Positions 1 to 10,100 of a stretch of DNA of 47,505 bases are shown here, piece after piece. Under the pieces are notes generated by a model. The model was not told where the DNA came from, did not search any database, and worked only from the letters and a program-made list of their open reading frames with translations. Position 1 is the stretch's first letter. Every line of letters starts with the position of its first letter. Origin of the DNA: CAXTSE01 sp035554115 (GTDB taxonomy: Bacteria; Actinomycetota; Actinomycetes; Actinomycetales; Microbacteriaceae); assembly GCA_035554115.1 (NCBI GenBank), contig DATMIW010000003.1, positions 1 through 47,505 on the forward strand, given 5' to 3'. The position numbers were made by a program, and so were the translations under genes.

Positions 1-296
1 CCTGTGTAGTCAGCGCTCTGGGTGTAGCCATACTGCTTCAGTGTGGAGTCCAGGGTCGGAGCGGTAGACGAACCCGTGGCGGTATAGGACGCGACCACAG
101 CGGTTTTGATGTTGGTGAGGTCCGACTGAACAGCCGACTCCTTCGCATTGTTCTGAACCCCGATGTAGATCGGGATCGCGATCGCGGCAAGGATGCCGAT
201 GATGATGACAACGACGAGAAGCTCGATGAGCGAGAAGCCCTCGTCCTTCTTGCCTTCGAGGAGGCGACGCTCAAGCGCCGACTTGATACGGGTCAT
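1..296 (-). CDS. pilA: Type IV prepilin (major pilin-like), C-terminus cut by window edge
   Basis: This is a structural pilin subunit that is cleaved and N-methylated by a prepilin peptidase and polymerised by the PilB/PilC machinery encoded just upstream. Reading from the ATG at 296, a charged leader of about 20 residues (MTRIKSALERRL then GKKDEG) ends in Gly. FSLIELLVVVIIIGILAAIA follows, which is the class III prepilin cleavage site (G|F, Glu at mature +5) plus the hydrophobic assembly helix. About 98 codons are visible and the frame is still open at base 1, so the globular C-terminal domain is mostly missing. The gene lies 171 bp downstream of pilC on the same strand, the usual place for a highly expressed pilin. 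No strong ribosome-binding site is seen. The family call is secure; whether it is the major or a minor pilin cannot be told. Confidence 0.93.
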   Translation of the reverse strand, partial: MTRIKSALERRLLEGKKDEGFSLIELLVVVIIIGILAAIAIPIYIGVQNNAKESAVQSDLTNIKTAVVASYTATGSSTAPTLDSTLKQYGYTQSADYT

Positions 297-467
297 GATT
301 GGTCCATTCTGTGATGTGCTTTGGATTGATCGCGTTCCGCCCCCCAAAGGACTCGACCCGATGTGTTGAATCTATGGACGGATGAGAGGGCGCAGAATCC
401 CTCATGCGGGGGGTTTGGCCCCTGACAATGACCCCAGTTCGCGGGGACTCAGGGCGCGAGACTCGCG
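297..467 (-). promoter_or_regulatory. pilC-pilA intergenic region with a bulged hairpin
   Basis: This spacer between pilC and the prepilin contains an imperfect hairpin with arms ATGAGAGGG (382-390) and CCCTCAT (399-405), with one bulged A. No T-tract follows on either strand, so a classical Rho-independent terminator is not supported. The hairpin could be a partial attenuator or a processing site that allows differential expression of the pilin. No clear -35/-10 pair for the pilin was recognised. Confidence 0.3.
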
Positions 468-1703
468 CTACTTGACAGCCGTCGCGATGTTGAAGATCGG
501 CAGGTAGAGGGCGACAACCATGCCGCCGACAACTACCCCAAGGAACGCGATGAGGAGCGGCTCGATGAGGGACGTCAATGCGTCTGTCATCGCTTCGACT
601 TCAGCGTCGTAGAAGTCAGCAATCTTGACGAGCATTGTGTCGAGCGACCCGGAGTCTTCGCCGACTGCCATCATTTGGACAACCATGGCCGGGAAGACCT
701 TTTCATCAGCCAAGGGTTTTGCGATCGATTGGCCCTGGCGCACCGACTCGGCGATTCGTTCAGTCGCATGTGTGATCACGTAGTTGCCGGAGGTCTGACC
801 AACCACCGACAACGACGTCAAGATGGGCACGCCACCACCAACCATGTTCGCGAAATTGCGACAGAACCTGGTGATGGCAATCTTCTGAACGAGTTTCCCG
901 AAAATGGGCATTCTCAGCTTGAGCGGGTCGACCACCTTACGGACGGCATCAGTGTTGCGATTGGCTCGCCACCACACGCTTCCGCCAATCAGCACCACAG
1001 CGAGCACCGGAATAATCCAGACCATGTTCTCGGAGAGCGTCACCAGCAACTGGGTCGGCCCCGGCAGTTGACTCCCCAGACCCTCAAACATCTTCTTGAA
1101 GACCGGAACAATAAAGGTCAACATCAGAATTACCGCGACGAACGACATCACGAGCACCATCACCGGATACGCCATGGCAGATTTGATCTGCGAGCGCATC
1201 TTCGATTCCTTCTCGTAGCTCACGGCTAGAGACTCGAGAGCGCCCTCCAGGAACCCGCCCGTCTCCCCCGCCGCGATCATGTTGATCATGAGGGGCGGGA
1301 AGTCGACCGGGTGCTTCGCGAAGGCGTCGGACAGCGCGCCGCCGCTTTCGACATCGAGGCTCACCTGATGCAGGATGTTGCCTAGCTTTTTGTTGTCGGT
1401 CTGAGACGACAGAATCGAGAGCGCTTTGAGCAGCGACAGGCCAGCGCCGATCATCGTCGCCATCTGCCGGCTCATAATCGCTAGATCCTTGAGCCCCACA
1501 CCTTTTTCGAAGCCTGGAATCTTGATCTCGGTGTTCAGGCCACCGGTGGACGCCTCAGTGACGGCGAGGGGTGCGAGGCCGAGCCCCCGAATTCTTGACA
1601 GCGCAGCCGCCTCGCTCGGAGCCTCTATTTTGCCTTTGACGACTTTCCCGGATGCGTTCCGGCTTGTATAGCTGAAGCTCTTGATGGCGGTTGCGGTTGA
1701 CAT
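468..1703 (-). CDS. pilC: Type IV pilus inner-membrane platform protein PilC (type II secretion F family)
   Basis: PilC is the polytopic inner-membrane protein that couples the PilB/PilT motors to pilin assembly. The 411-residue product has the family's usual length and two T2SSF domains (about residues 75-200 and 280-400). Hydrophobic segments lie at about 177-208, 226-245 and 379-405. The repeated motif MATMIGAGLSLLKAL / ANMVGGGVPILTSL marks the two T2SSF repeats. Translation begins at an ATG that shares its A with the TAA stop of pilT (TAATG), so the two are translationally coupled. It forms one operon with pilB and pilT. Confidence 0.95.
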   Translation of the reverse strand: MSTATAIKSFSYTSRNASGKVVKGKIEAPSEAAALSRIRGLGLAPLAVTEASTGGLNTEIKIPGFEKGVGLKDLAIMSRQMATMIGAGLSLLKALSILSSQTDNKKLGNILHQVSLDVESGGALSDAFAKHPVDFPPLMINMIAAGETGGFLEGALESLAVSYEKESKMRSQIKSAMAYPVMVLVMSFVAVILMLTFIVPVFKKMFEGLGSQLPGPTQLLVTLSENMVWIIPVLAVVLIGGSVWWRANRNTDAVRKVVDPLKLRMPIFGKLVQKIAITRFCRNFANMVGGGVPILTSLSVVGQTSGNYVITHATERIAESVRQGQSIAKPLADEKVFPAMVVQMMAVGEDSGSLDTMLVKIADFYDAEVEAMTDALTSLIEPLLIAFLGVVVGGMVVALYLPIFNIATAVK

Positions 1704-4015
1704 TAGTGCTTCCTCGGGCCGTCATTGCCCATGAACTGGTTCTCGTCGAAAGCCAGGCTCCCTGTGCCCGCCGCTGGCCCGTCCGAACGGCGAATAAGGC
1801 GCTCGAGAGAGTCCAGATCTTGAGCCTTCTCGATCGCCGATTCACGCGTGATCTCACCCTCGTTGACGAGGTCGGCTAGGTGTTGATCCATCGTGTGCAT
1901 GCCCTGCGCACGCCCCGCCTGCATAGCAGAGGTGATCTGGTGGGCTTTGCCCTCACGGATGAGGTTCGAGATGGCCGGAGTCGTAAGCAGAATCTCGGTG
2001 GCGATCGTCCGTCCTGCCCCGGATGCCCGCGGCACCAGTGTCTGCGACACAACACCCTGCAGGGTCGCCGCAAGCTGCGTGCGAATCTGGTCCTGCTGGT
2101 GGGAGGGGTAGACGTCGATGATGCGGTCGATGGTCTGGGCCGCGTTCTGCGTGTGCAGGGTCGCGAACACGAGGTGACCGGTTTCGGCGGCGGTCAGCGC
2201 GACCGAGATGGTCTCGAGGTCGCGCATCTCGCCGATGAGGATCACGTCGGGGTCCTGCCGCAGCACGTGCTTGAGGGCCGCTGTGAAGCTGACGGTGTCG
2301 CTGCCGACCTCACGCTGGTTGATGAGCGACTTCTTGTTGGAGTGCACATACTCGATCGGGTCTTCGACGGTCACGATGTGGTCGTACCGCGTGCGGTTGA
2401 CCAGGTCGATGAGGGCCGCGAGAGTCGTGGACTTACCGGAACCCGTCGGACCGGTGACGAGCACCAGGCCACGCGGGAGCGTCGCAAACTGCGCGACAGC
2501 CGGCGGCAGTCCGAGCTCATCGAGGCTGCGGATGTTGGTCGAGATGATACGGAAGGCCGCACCCGTCGCGCCGCGCTGCTGGTAGCAGTTGGCACGGAAA
2601 CGGGTGCCGCCCGGAATCGCATATGCGAAGTCCATCTCGTGGGTCTCGTCGAAGACCTCGAGTTGCTGCTCGGTCATCAGCGAACGGATCGCGTGGGTGA
2701 CAGCTTCCGGTCCCCAGACACTCGCGCCCGACACCGGACGCAGCTTGCCGTCGACCCGCAACAGGGGGATCGAGTTGGCCGTGACGTGCAGGTCGGATGC
2801 TCCGTGGAACAGGACCTGCTCGAGGGCGGAGAGGATGTCGCCGTCGGCAATGACGCTGTCGGCACGCATCATGGCACCCGGCGATGACGGTGCATCGGCG
2901 GGGGCAGCCGGTGACGGAGCTGCGGCGTAGCTGCTTGGCCCACCACTCGGTGGCGGCGGTACGGCACCACCGAGTGGTGGAGGTACGGCACCGGGGGGCG
3001 GAGCAGACGCATAAGAAGGGGCAGGGTTGGGAGCCGGGGGCGGGGTCGGCTCAAACGACGGGACCTCCGCGTCCGTTGCCTCGAAAGCTGGCGCCGGGTC
3101 GGCCGCGTACTCCGGAGTCTCGTCAGGAGTCTCGTCGGGAGCCTCGAACAACGGCGCCGTGTGGGGAGCCGGGGCGGGAGGTGCCGGAACGATCGCGGGC
3201 GCAAAGACCGGTTCGGCAGCAGGTGCAGGCATGGCCTCGGGGAGGGACGACGTCGAAACGAACGGCACGCCCGGAAGTGCAGACGAGGGCGGGAACGGGT
3301 CGTCGGATACCTCGAATGAGGGAGCAGGTGCGTCGATGAAGCTCGAGGGGGCCGAGTCGAACGCGCCGCTCGGGACCGTGCTGAACGTCTCGGCGGCCAC
3401 AGTCACCGGTTCGTATACGGGAGCAGGCGTCGGCTCGTACGCGGGAGCAACCGTCTCGGCGTAGCCACCGACGGGCGGCGGCATCTCGCCGAACGAGGGA
3501 GCAGGCATCTCAGCGAACGACGGAGTCGCCGCAGGAGCCGGCGCCGGAGGGGCTGTCGCGACTGCAGGAGAGACGACAACCGGGTCTCCCATCGGAGTCG
3601 GCGGCACGAGCTGCGGACCTCCGGCCGGGGCGAACGACGATACGTTGTCTGTGAACTGCGGAGCAGCCGTGGGTATGGGAGGCGGCACCGTCACGGGAAG
3701 GGTCATCGGCCTCGGCATCCCGGCGTCGAGGTCGAAGACCGGGGTCTCGACGGGCTCGGCCGCCGAGGCGTAGGTCTCGACGGGCTCGACCGGCGGAGTG
3801 TAGGCGTCGACCGGCGGGGTGTAGTTCTCGAACGACGGGGCGGGGGCCGGAGGCGTCAGCGGGACATACTCCTGGCCCGGAGGCACGTATCCGGGAGTGA
3901 GACCAGAGCCCACTAGACCGTCGGCTGAGAAGCGCGAGAGCTTCTCGCCCTCGTCGACGACGGGGATTTCCCACGCCGGCTTGCGCGAATCGGTGCTCAT
4001 GCTTTCGTCTCCCAT
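1703..4015 (-). CDS. pilT: PilT-type retraction ATPase with a long proline-rich N-terminal extension
   Basis: This hexameric ATPase depolymerises the type IV pilus (twitching). The C-terminal half (about residues 385-760) is a complete PilT: N-terminal fold ending SDLHVTANSIPLLRVDG, Walker A GPTGSGKST (about 523), Asp box VEDPIEY, Walker B ILIGEMRD (about 592) and His box TGHLVFATLHT. Typical PilT is about 350-400 residues; here roughly 385 Pro/Ala/Glu-rich residues precede it, with no recognisable domain and probably disordered. Codons from a dispersed repeat lie inside the extension (VEPVET-type peptides, 3743-3793). The ATG at 4015 has an AAGGAA 5 nt upstream. A second in-frame ATG five codons on (MSTDSR) is preceded by GGGAGA and is equally plausible. 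The gene follows pilB after 25 nt. Confidence 0.93.
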   Translation of the reverse strand: MGDESMSTDSRKPAWEIPVVDEGEKLSRFSADGLVGSGLTPGYVPPGQEYVPLTPPAPAPSFENYTPPVDAYTPPVEPVETYASAAEPVETPVFDLDAGMPRPMTLPVTVPPPIPTAAPQFTDNVSSFAPAGGPQLVPPTPMGDPVVVSPAVATAPPAPAPAATPSFAEMPAPSFGEMPPPVGGYAETVAPAYEPTPAPVYEPVTVAAETFSTVPSGAFDSAPSSFIDAPAPSFEVSDDPFPPSSALPGVPFVSTSSLPEAMPAPAAEPVFAPAIVPAPPAPAPHTAPLFEAPDETPDETPEYAADPAPAFEATDAEVPSFEPTPPPAPNPAPSYASAPPPGAVPPPLGGAVPPPPSGGPSSYAAAPSPAAPADAPSSPGAMMRADSVIADGDILSALEQVLFHGASDLHVTANSIPLLRVDGKLRPVSGASVWGPEAVTHAIRSLMTEQQLEVFDETHEMDFAYAIPGGTRFRANCYQQRGATGAAFRIISTNIRSLDELGLPPAVAQFATLPRGLVLVTGPTGSGKSTTLAALIDLVNRTRYDHIVTVEDPIEYVHSNKKSLINQREVGSDTVSFTAALKHVLRQDPDVILIGEMRDLETISVALTAAETGHLVFATLHTQNAAQTIDRIIDVYPSHQQDQIRTQLAATLQGVVSQTLVPRASGAGRTIATEILLTTPAISNLIREGKAHQITSAMQAGRAQGMHTMDQHLADLVNEGEITRESAIEKAQDLDSLERLIRRSDGPAAGTGSLAFDENQFMGNDGPRKH

Positions 4016-4040
4016 AGCTAGTTCCTTCTTGCGACTCGCC

Positions 4041-5711
4041 CTAGGCGACGACTCGGAGAACTTCTTCGATCGAGGTCTGTCCGGCGGCGACTTTGGCCCA
4101 GCCGTCCTGGCGCAGGGTCAGCATTCCTTCGCGGATTGCGACCTTGCCGATCTCGATGCTCGACGCGTGTGCGACGGCGAGCCGTTCGATTTCTTCGGTC
4201 ACCCCCATCACCTCGTGAACGGCAATGCGTCCGCGATATCCGGTTCCGCTGCAGCTAGTGCAGCCGACGGGCCTGGGCAGCGAGGTTCCGTACTGCTCCA
4301 CCGGGAAGCCGAGCGTGCGCAGATGGTCGACCGGGTGATCCACAATCTCGCGGCAGCGCTCGCACAGGCGGCGCGCGAGGCGCTGGGCGACGACCGATTC
4401 GAGCGCCGACCCGACGAGGAAGGGCTCGATCCCCATCTCGGTGAGACGGGTGATCGCGCTCGGAGCGTCGTTGGTGTGGAGGGTGGACAGAACGAGGTGA
4501 CCGGTCAGCGATGCCTCAATGGCGATCTGTGCCGTCTCACGGTCACGGATCTCACCGAGCAGCACCACATCCGGGTCGGAACGAAGAATGGATCGCAGCG
4601 CACTCGCGAAGGTCAGGCCGGCCTTCGGGTTGACCTGCACCTGGTTGATGCCCGCCATGCGGTACTCGACCGGGTCTTCGACGGTGATGACGTTGATCTC
4701 GGGCCGGGCGACAGCATGCAGCGTCGTGTACAGAGTTGTCGACTTACCGGATCCCGTGGGGCCCGTGACCAGGATCATGCCGTGCGGCTTGTGGTACGAC
4801 TTCTCGTAGACCTGGAAGTTGCGCTCCAGCATGTTGAGGTCTTCGATTTTGCGGGTCGTCGCCGAGCTGTCGAGGATACGCATGACGACCTTCTCGCCAT
4901 AGACCGTCGGCAGGGTTGCAACACGAAGGTCGATGCGCTTGCCGCCGTGAACGACCGACATGCGGCCGTCCTGCGGGCGACGACGCTCGGCGATGTCGAT
5001 CTCGCTCATGATCTTGAGGCGCGAGATGACGCCGTTCTGAATGCTCTTCGGAGCGCTCTGCATTTCGTGCAGCACGCCGTCGATACGGTAACGGACGTTG
5101 AGCTGGCGCTCGCCGGGCTCAATGTGGATGTCGGACGCAGCATCCTGAATCGCTTGCGAGATGAGCAGGTTGACGAATCGCACGATCGGCGCCTCGTCGT
5201 CGGGGTCGGAGGCTCCCCCGCCGAATGGGGCGAGTTCGGTGCTGGGCGCGGATTCCTCTTCGAAGACCTGCGTGAGGCTCGACATCTCGTTGTCGGCGCG
5301 GTGGTAGCGATCGATCGCGGCCAGCAGATCGGAACGCTCGGCAACGACGACAGACACGTTGAGACCCGTGGTGGCACGCACATCGTCGAGGGCGAAGACG
5401 TTACCCGGGTCGACCATCGCCAGGGTGAGCTGCCCGTTGAGCATGTAGACCGGCAGCACCTCGTGGCGGCGGCACATGGAGGCGGGCACAGTCGCGACGG
5501 CGTTGACGTCGACGGGGTATTCGAGGAGCTCGATGAACGGCAGCTTGGCGTACTGGGCGCGTGCGGAGGCCACGGTTGCGGGACTGAGCCGCTCAGACGC
5601 GACGAGATCGCTGATCCACTTCTCATCTTCGACAGGGTTACCGGTCATGCGGTCCAGTGCCTCGATGGGCACTGCGCCTCGCAGGATGAGGATTTCGGCA
5701 AGCGACGTCAC
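4041..5711 (-). CDS. pilB: Type IV pilus extension ATPase PilB (GspE family)
   Basis: This ATPase powers pilus polymerisation. The 556-residue product has an N-terminal MshEN-type domain (LAEILILRGAVPIEAL onward), then Walker A GPTGSGKSTTLY (about residue 312), VEDPVEYR, Walker B LLGEIRDRETA and the His box TGHLVLSTLHTND. A tetracysteine zinc site, CERC...CTSC (about 451-490), separates GspE/PilB from PilT. The start chosen is GTG at 5711, because AAAGGAG lies about 7 nt upstream and the product then begins at the conserved domain. A longer in-frame ATG at 5756 would add 15 unrelated residues. It is the first gene of the pilB-pilT-pilC operon. Confidence 0.94.
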   Translation of the reverse strand: MTSLAEILILRGAVPIEALDRMTGNPVEDEKWISDLVASERLSPATVASARAQYAKLPFIELLEYPVDVNAVATVPASMCRRHEVLPVYMLNGQLTLAMVDPGNVFALDDVRATTGLNVSVVVAERSDLLAAIDRYHRADNEMSSLTQVFEEESAPSTELAPFGGGASDPDDEAPIVRFVNLLISQAIQDAASDIHIEPGERQLNVRYRIDGVLHEMQSAPKSIQNGVISRLKIMSEIDIAERRRPQDGRMSVVHGGKRIDLRVATLPTVYGEKVVMRILDSSATTRKIEDLNMLERNFQVYEKSYHKPHGMILVTGPTGSGKSTTLYTTLHAVARPEINVITVEDPVEYRMAGINQVQVNPKAGLTFASALRSILRSDPDVVLLGEIRDRETAQIAIEASLTGHLVLSTLHTNDAPSAITRLTEMGIEPFLVGSALESVVAQRLARRLCERCREIVDHPVDHLRTLGFPVEQYGTSLPRPVGCTSCSGTGYRGRIAVHEVMGVTEEIERLAVAHASSIEIGKVAIREGMLTLRQDGWAKVAAGQTSIEEVLRVVA

Positions 5712-5790
5712 GTGGCCTGCTCCTTTCTGCGCGTTCGATGCGCACCGGGGTGGCAAAGATCAGTGCCGAGCGGCCCTGTGCCCCCCAGCA

Positions 5791-5806
5791 CATAAGTGAC
5801 GTTATG
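5791..5806. promoter_or_regulatory. Palindrome upstream of the pil operon
   Basis: CATAAGTGACGTTATG has perfect 5-bp outer arms (CATAA/TTATG) around GTGACG and lies 80-95 bp upstream of the pilB GTG. It is a plausible operator for a dimeric regulator of the pilus operon. The protein that binds is unknown. Confidence 0.35.
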
Positions 5807-5827
5807 CCTGTTACCCATGGGTCAGTA

Positions 5828-5844
5828 GCCCCGCAATAGGGGGC
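5828..5844. terminator. Short GC hairpin between the membrane-protein pair and pilB
   Basis: GCCCC (5828-5832) pairs with GGGGC (5840-5844) across a 7-nt loop, about 80 bp past the stop of the 5926-6330 gene and upstream of pilB. There is no T-tract, so this is a weak candidate. Confidence 0.25.
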
Positions 5845-5925
5845 CGCCCATCGGGGTTACCCGCATGAGAGGGGCACGGGTGAGATTGCGGGTTAAATCG
5901 CGGAGAGTCGTTGCGGCTCCTTTGG

Positions 5926-6330
5926 CTACCGGCGCCACCGCAGGGACCGGAGTGCGGCCCACGTTCCCACCACCGCGATCGCCGCTAGCAGGGCAGCCGC
6001 GATGACGAAAGGACTCTGCAATTGCTGCGCCACGAGCGGAAAGCCCCACGGTACCGCCACAATCGCAAAAACGAAATAGACGGATGCGGCACCCGCCACA
6101 GCACCCCATACCGGCACCCGACTTCGGATCGTTCCGCTCACGACCAACCACACCGCAAATCCGGCCAATGCCGATGCGATGAGCGCGTAATACGGGCCCA
6201 CCCCTGCCGCGATTGGCTCAGCGTTGAGGATCACCGCGAGCAGGCCGTCGATCGCGAAAACGACAGCCGCCCAGAGAACGGCGACGAAAAGGGCGACGAG
6301 TCGCTCAGAGCCCCGCGTTGGCGCGCTCAT
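5926..6330 (-). CDS. Small multi-pass membrane protein, function unknown
   Basis: A 134-residue protein made almost entirely of four hydrophobic helices: LVALFVAVLWAAVVFAIDG, YYALIASALAGFAVWLVV, WGAVAGAASVYFVFAIVAV and FVIAAALLAAIAVVGTWAA. The start chosen is the ATG at 6330 (MSAPTRGSERL). It overlaps the end of the preceding gene by 26 bp, so co-translation with that membrane protein is likely. The open frame extends upstream to 6456, but the extra residues are Arg/Ser-rich and lie inside the neighbouring gene. No catalytic or binding motif was recognised, so no function is proposed. The two genes sit between rpoBC and the pil operon on the same strand. Confidence 0.7.
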   Translation of the reverse strand: MSAPTRGSERLVALFVAVLWAAVVFAIDGLLAVILNAEPIAAGVGPYYALIASALAGFAVWLVVSGTIRSRVPVWGAVAGAASVYFVFAIVAVPWGFPLVAQQLQSPFVIAAALLAAIAVVGTWAALRSLRWRR

Positions 6331-7000
6331 AGTCGGCCTTCGCTTCCACCTGCTCCTGCTCCCACCGGGCGCGGGAATCCATATTGCGAGCCGAGACGCG
6401 ACGACCGCGTGTGGCGATCCCGAGTCCGATCCAAATCGACACTTCACGCGCGACAATCGCGGCGATGATCAGGAACGGCTGGGTCGCGAGGTCGGTGAAC
6501 GACGCCTTGTCGGATCCGGATGCGACGCTGACCACCCCAGAGAGGGCAAGGAGCAGCCCTATTGATGCGAGATAGACAAGGACGGCGACGACCAGGCTGC
6601 CGAGCACGTGGGCCCACCATCCCGCCCGATTGAGCACGAGGGTGACCAGGATGAAAACGACGAAGAACACGCCCGTCGGCACCCAGAACGCGGCGTTCTG
6701 GATGAAGTCGATGAACCCGGACGTGCCCGTGTCGGGTCGTGCGAGCTGGAAGGCGATGTAGACGACGCCGGAGTACAGGGCTGCGAAAACCAGGGAACCG
6801 AGGACGGCAAGCACGGTACCGACGCCACGGTTGCCGTGCGGGCGCGGTGGGACGGGAGCCGCGACATAGACGACCTCGCGCTGCGCGGGATCGGTGGTCG
6901 GGACCCCGCCGGTCTCGACCGGCGTGATTGGCTCGGGCGCCACATCCGAGGGTGTGGGGTCTTCGGCCGGTCGTCCGGATTCGGGGGTGTAGCCGCTCAT
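6305..7000 (-). CDS. Four-helix membrane protein with acidic Pro-rich N-terminus, function unknown
   Basis: A 231-residue protein. Residues 1-55 are a hydrophilic Pro/Thr-rich tail (including PITPVETGG, which resembles the dispersed VEPVET repeat). Four transmembrane helices follow: VGTVLAVLGSLVFAALYSGV, FWVPTGVFFVVFILVTLVL, VVAVLVYLASIGLLLALSGV and FLIIAAIVAREVSIWIGLGI. A charged C-terminal stretch (RWEQEQVEAKADYERA) should be cytoplasmic. The ATG at 7000 is followed by the next gene in a 26-bp overlap, which suggests a two-protein complex. The family was not recognised. Confidence 0.75.
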   Translation of the reverse strand: MSGYTPESGRPAEDPTPSDVAPEPITPVETGGVPTTDPAQREVVYVAAPVPPRPHGNRGVGTVLAVLGSLVFAALYSGVVYIAFQLARPDTGTSGFIDFIQNAAFWVPTGVFFVVFILVTLVLNRAGWWAHVLGSLVVAVLVYLASIGLLLALSGVVSVASGSDKASFTDLATQPFLIIAAIVAREVSIWIGLGIATRGRRVSARNMDSRARWEQEQVEAKADYERANAGL

Positions 7001-7072
7001 GGTGGCTCCTTAGCTCGCTACTCAGCCTAGCCACCCGGTCCGGGCACAGCGAGGGTCGGCATTTCCGGCTGA

Positions 7073-7119
7073 ACGACGAAGGCCCCCACCTGCCGGAGCA
7101 GCGCGGGGGCCTTCGTCGT
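7073..7119 (-). terminator. Strong bidirectional-looking terminator after rpoC
   Basis: Perfect 15-bp inverted repeat: ACGACGAAGGCCCCC at 7073-7087 and its complement at 7105-7119, with a 17-nt loop. It sits 9 bp beyond the rpoC stop codon. The T-run on the minus strand is short, as is common in GC-rich actinobacteria. Confidence 0.88.
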
Positions 7120-7128
7120 GGGTACCGA

Positions 7129-10100
7129 CTAGTTGTACGTACCGGGCGTGAAGTCGTCTGACGTGAAGCTGTCGAAGTCGACGAAGCTCAGGTCCGACTC
7201 GGTGAACGCGGAATCGTCGGTGAAGATGCGGTTCGGGTAACGCTCCGCCTTCGCCTCTTCCGTGGCCTCGACCGACACATTGCGATACTTCTGCAGACCC
7301 GTACCTGCCGGGATCAGCTGACCGATGATGACGTTCTCCTTGAGGCCCACCAGCGGGTCGGACTTGCCCTCCATGGCGGCCTGCGTGAGAACACGCGTGG
7401 TCTCCTGGAAGGACGCGGCCGACAGCCACGACTCCGTCGCGAGGGATGCCTTGGTGATACCCATGACCTCCTGACGCGCCGAGGCGGTCTTCTTGCCCTC
7501 GGTCAGAGCCGCACGGTTGATCTCGTTGTACTTCGACCGGTCGACGAGCTCACCCGGAAGCAGGTCGGTGTCGCCGTGCTCGACGACGGTGACCTTGCGC
7601 AGCATCTGCCGCACAATGACCTCGATGTGCTTGTCGTGAATCGGCACACCCTGCGAGCGGTAGACGCCCTGCACGCCGTCGACGAGGTGCAGCTGCACGG
7701 CGCGGACGCCCTGCACGCGCAGAACCTCTTTCGGGTCGAGGTTTCCGACCACGAACTGCTGACCGAGCTCGACGTGCTGCCCGTCTTCGACGAGAAGCGT
7801 TGCGCGCTTGAGCACCGGGTAGACATGCGCCTCATCGCCGTTGTCAGGCGTGAGCACGACGCGACGCTGACGGTCGGTGTCTTCGATGGTGATGCGACCG
7901 GCCGCCTCCGCGATGGGCGAAGCGCCCTTCGGGGTGCGGGCCTCGAACAGCTCGGTGACACGCGGCAGACCCTGCGTAATGTCATCCGCGCCAGCCGTTC
8001 CACCGAGGTGGAAGGTACGCATCGTGAGCTGCGTTCCGGGCTCACCGATCGACTGGGCCGCGATGATGCCGACGGCCTCGCCGATGTCGACGAGCTTGCC
8101 GGTGGCGAGCGAGCGGCCGTAGCAGGCAGCACACACACCGACGGCCGACTCACAGGTCAGAACCGAACGGACCTTGACGGTCTCGATGCCGGCCTCGAGC
8201 AGCTTGGCGATTGTGACATCGCCCGCGTCGTCTCCGGCGGAGGCGATGACCGTGCCCTTGGCGTCGAGAGCGTCCTCAGCCAGCGAACGGGCGTAGACCG
8301 AGTTCTCGACGTTCTCGTCACGCACGAGTGCGCCATCGACGAGAGCAGCGATCCGCAGCTCCAAGCCCTTCGAGGTGCCACAGTCGTCCTCGCGGATGAT
8401 GACATCCTGCGAGACGTCGACCAGACGACGCGTGAGGTACCCCGAATCGGCGGTACGGAGCGCGGTGTCGGCCAGACCCTTACGGGCACCGTGGGTGGCG
8501 ATGAAGTACTCGGCCACCGACAGACCCTCGCGGTACGAGGAGATGATCGGACGCGGGATGGTCTCACCCTTCGGGTTCGACACGAGGCCACGCATACCGG
8601 AGATGTTTCGCACCTGCAGCCAGTTGCCTCGAGCACCCGACGACACCATCCGGAAGATGTTGTTGTCGATCGGAAAGGCATCCTGCATCGCCTTAGCGAC
8701 CTCGTTGGTCGCCTCGGTCCAGATGTCGATCAGCTCACGGCGACGCGAGGCGTCGTCGAGCAGACCCTTGTCGAACTCGCCCTGGACCTTGGCCGCCGCC
8801 TTTTCGTGGCGTCCAATGATCTCAGCCTTGTTCTTCGGGGTGAGAACGTCCGACAGAGCAACAGTGACGCCCGAGCGAGTAGCCCAGTAGAAACCGGCAT
8901 CCTTGATGCGGTCAAGCGCCGAAGCGACCTCGACCTTGGGGTAGCGCTCTGCCAGGTCGTTGACGATCGACGAGATCTTGCTCTTGTCGGCGACGGCCTC
9001 AACATAGGGGTAGTCGACCGGGAGCGTCTCGTTGAACAGCGCGCGACCGAGGGTGGTCGTGAGCAGATGAGTACCGCCCTGCTCGAAGCCTTCCGGCTTG
9101 TCGGCCTCGGCGAGGTACAGACCGCTGAGACGGATGCGAACCTGCGCGTTGAGGTCGAGCGAACCCTGATCCTTGGCGAGAATCGCCTCGGCAACGGAGG
9201 AGAACGCGCGGCCTTCGCCGGTTGCCCCCTCTTTCAGAGTCGTCAGGTGGTGCAGACCGATGATCATGTCCTGCGAAGGCAGGGTCACCGGGCGGCCGTC
9301 CGACGGCTTCAGGATGTTGTTCGACGCGAGCATCAGGATGCGCGCCTCTGCCTGGGCCTCAACGGACAGTGGCAGGTGCACAGCCATCTGGTCACCGTCG
9401 AAGTCGGCGTTGAACGCCGTGCAAACGAGCGGGTGCAGCTGGATGGCCTTGCCCTCGACGAGCTGAGGCTCGAAGGCCTGGATGCCGAGACGGTGAAGCG
9501 TGGGCGCACGGTTCAAGAGCACCGGTCGTTCACGGATGATCTCTTCGAGCACATCCCACACCTGCGGACGTGAACGCTCCACCATGCGCTTGGCGCTCTT
9601 AATGTTCTGAGCGTGCGACAGATCGATGAGGCGCTTGATAACGAAGGGCTTGAACAGCTCGAGTGCCATCTGCTTGGGCAGACCACACTGGTGCAGTTTG
9701 AGCTGCGGTCCGACGATGATGACCGAACGGCCCGAGTAGTCAACGCGCTTGCCGAGCAGGTTCTGACGGAAGCGACCCTGCTTTCCCTTGAGCATGTCGC
9801 TCAGGGACTTGAGGGCGCGGTTACCGGTACCGGTGACGGGGCGACCACGGCGACCGTTGTCGAACAGTGCGTCGACGGCCTCCTGCAGCATCCGCTTCTC
9901 GTTGTTGACAATGATCTCGGGAGCCCCGAGGTCGAGCAGACGACGCAGACGATTGTTGCGGTTGATCACGCGGCGGTACAGGTCGTTCAGGTCGGAGGTC
10001 GCGAAGCGGCCACCGTCGAGCTGCACCATCGGGCGCAGCTCCGGCGGGATCACGGGGACGACATCCAGCACCATGGCAGCCGGCGAGTTGCCGGTCTGCA

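Noticed and set aside
3897..5795. Plus-strand open frame antisense to pilB and pilT start
   Set aside because: Shadow frame; the opposite strand has complete PilB motifs and a ribosome-binding site.
7576..9573. Plus-strand open frame antisense to rpoC
   Set aside because: Same cause: GC-biased shadow of a conserved essential gene.
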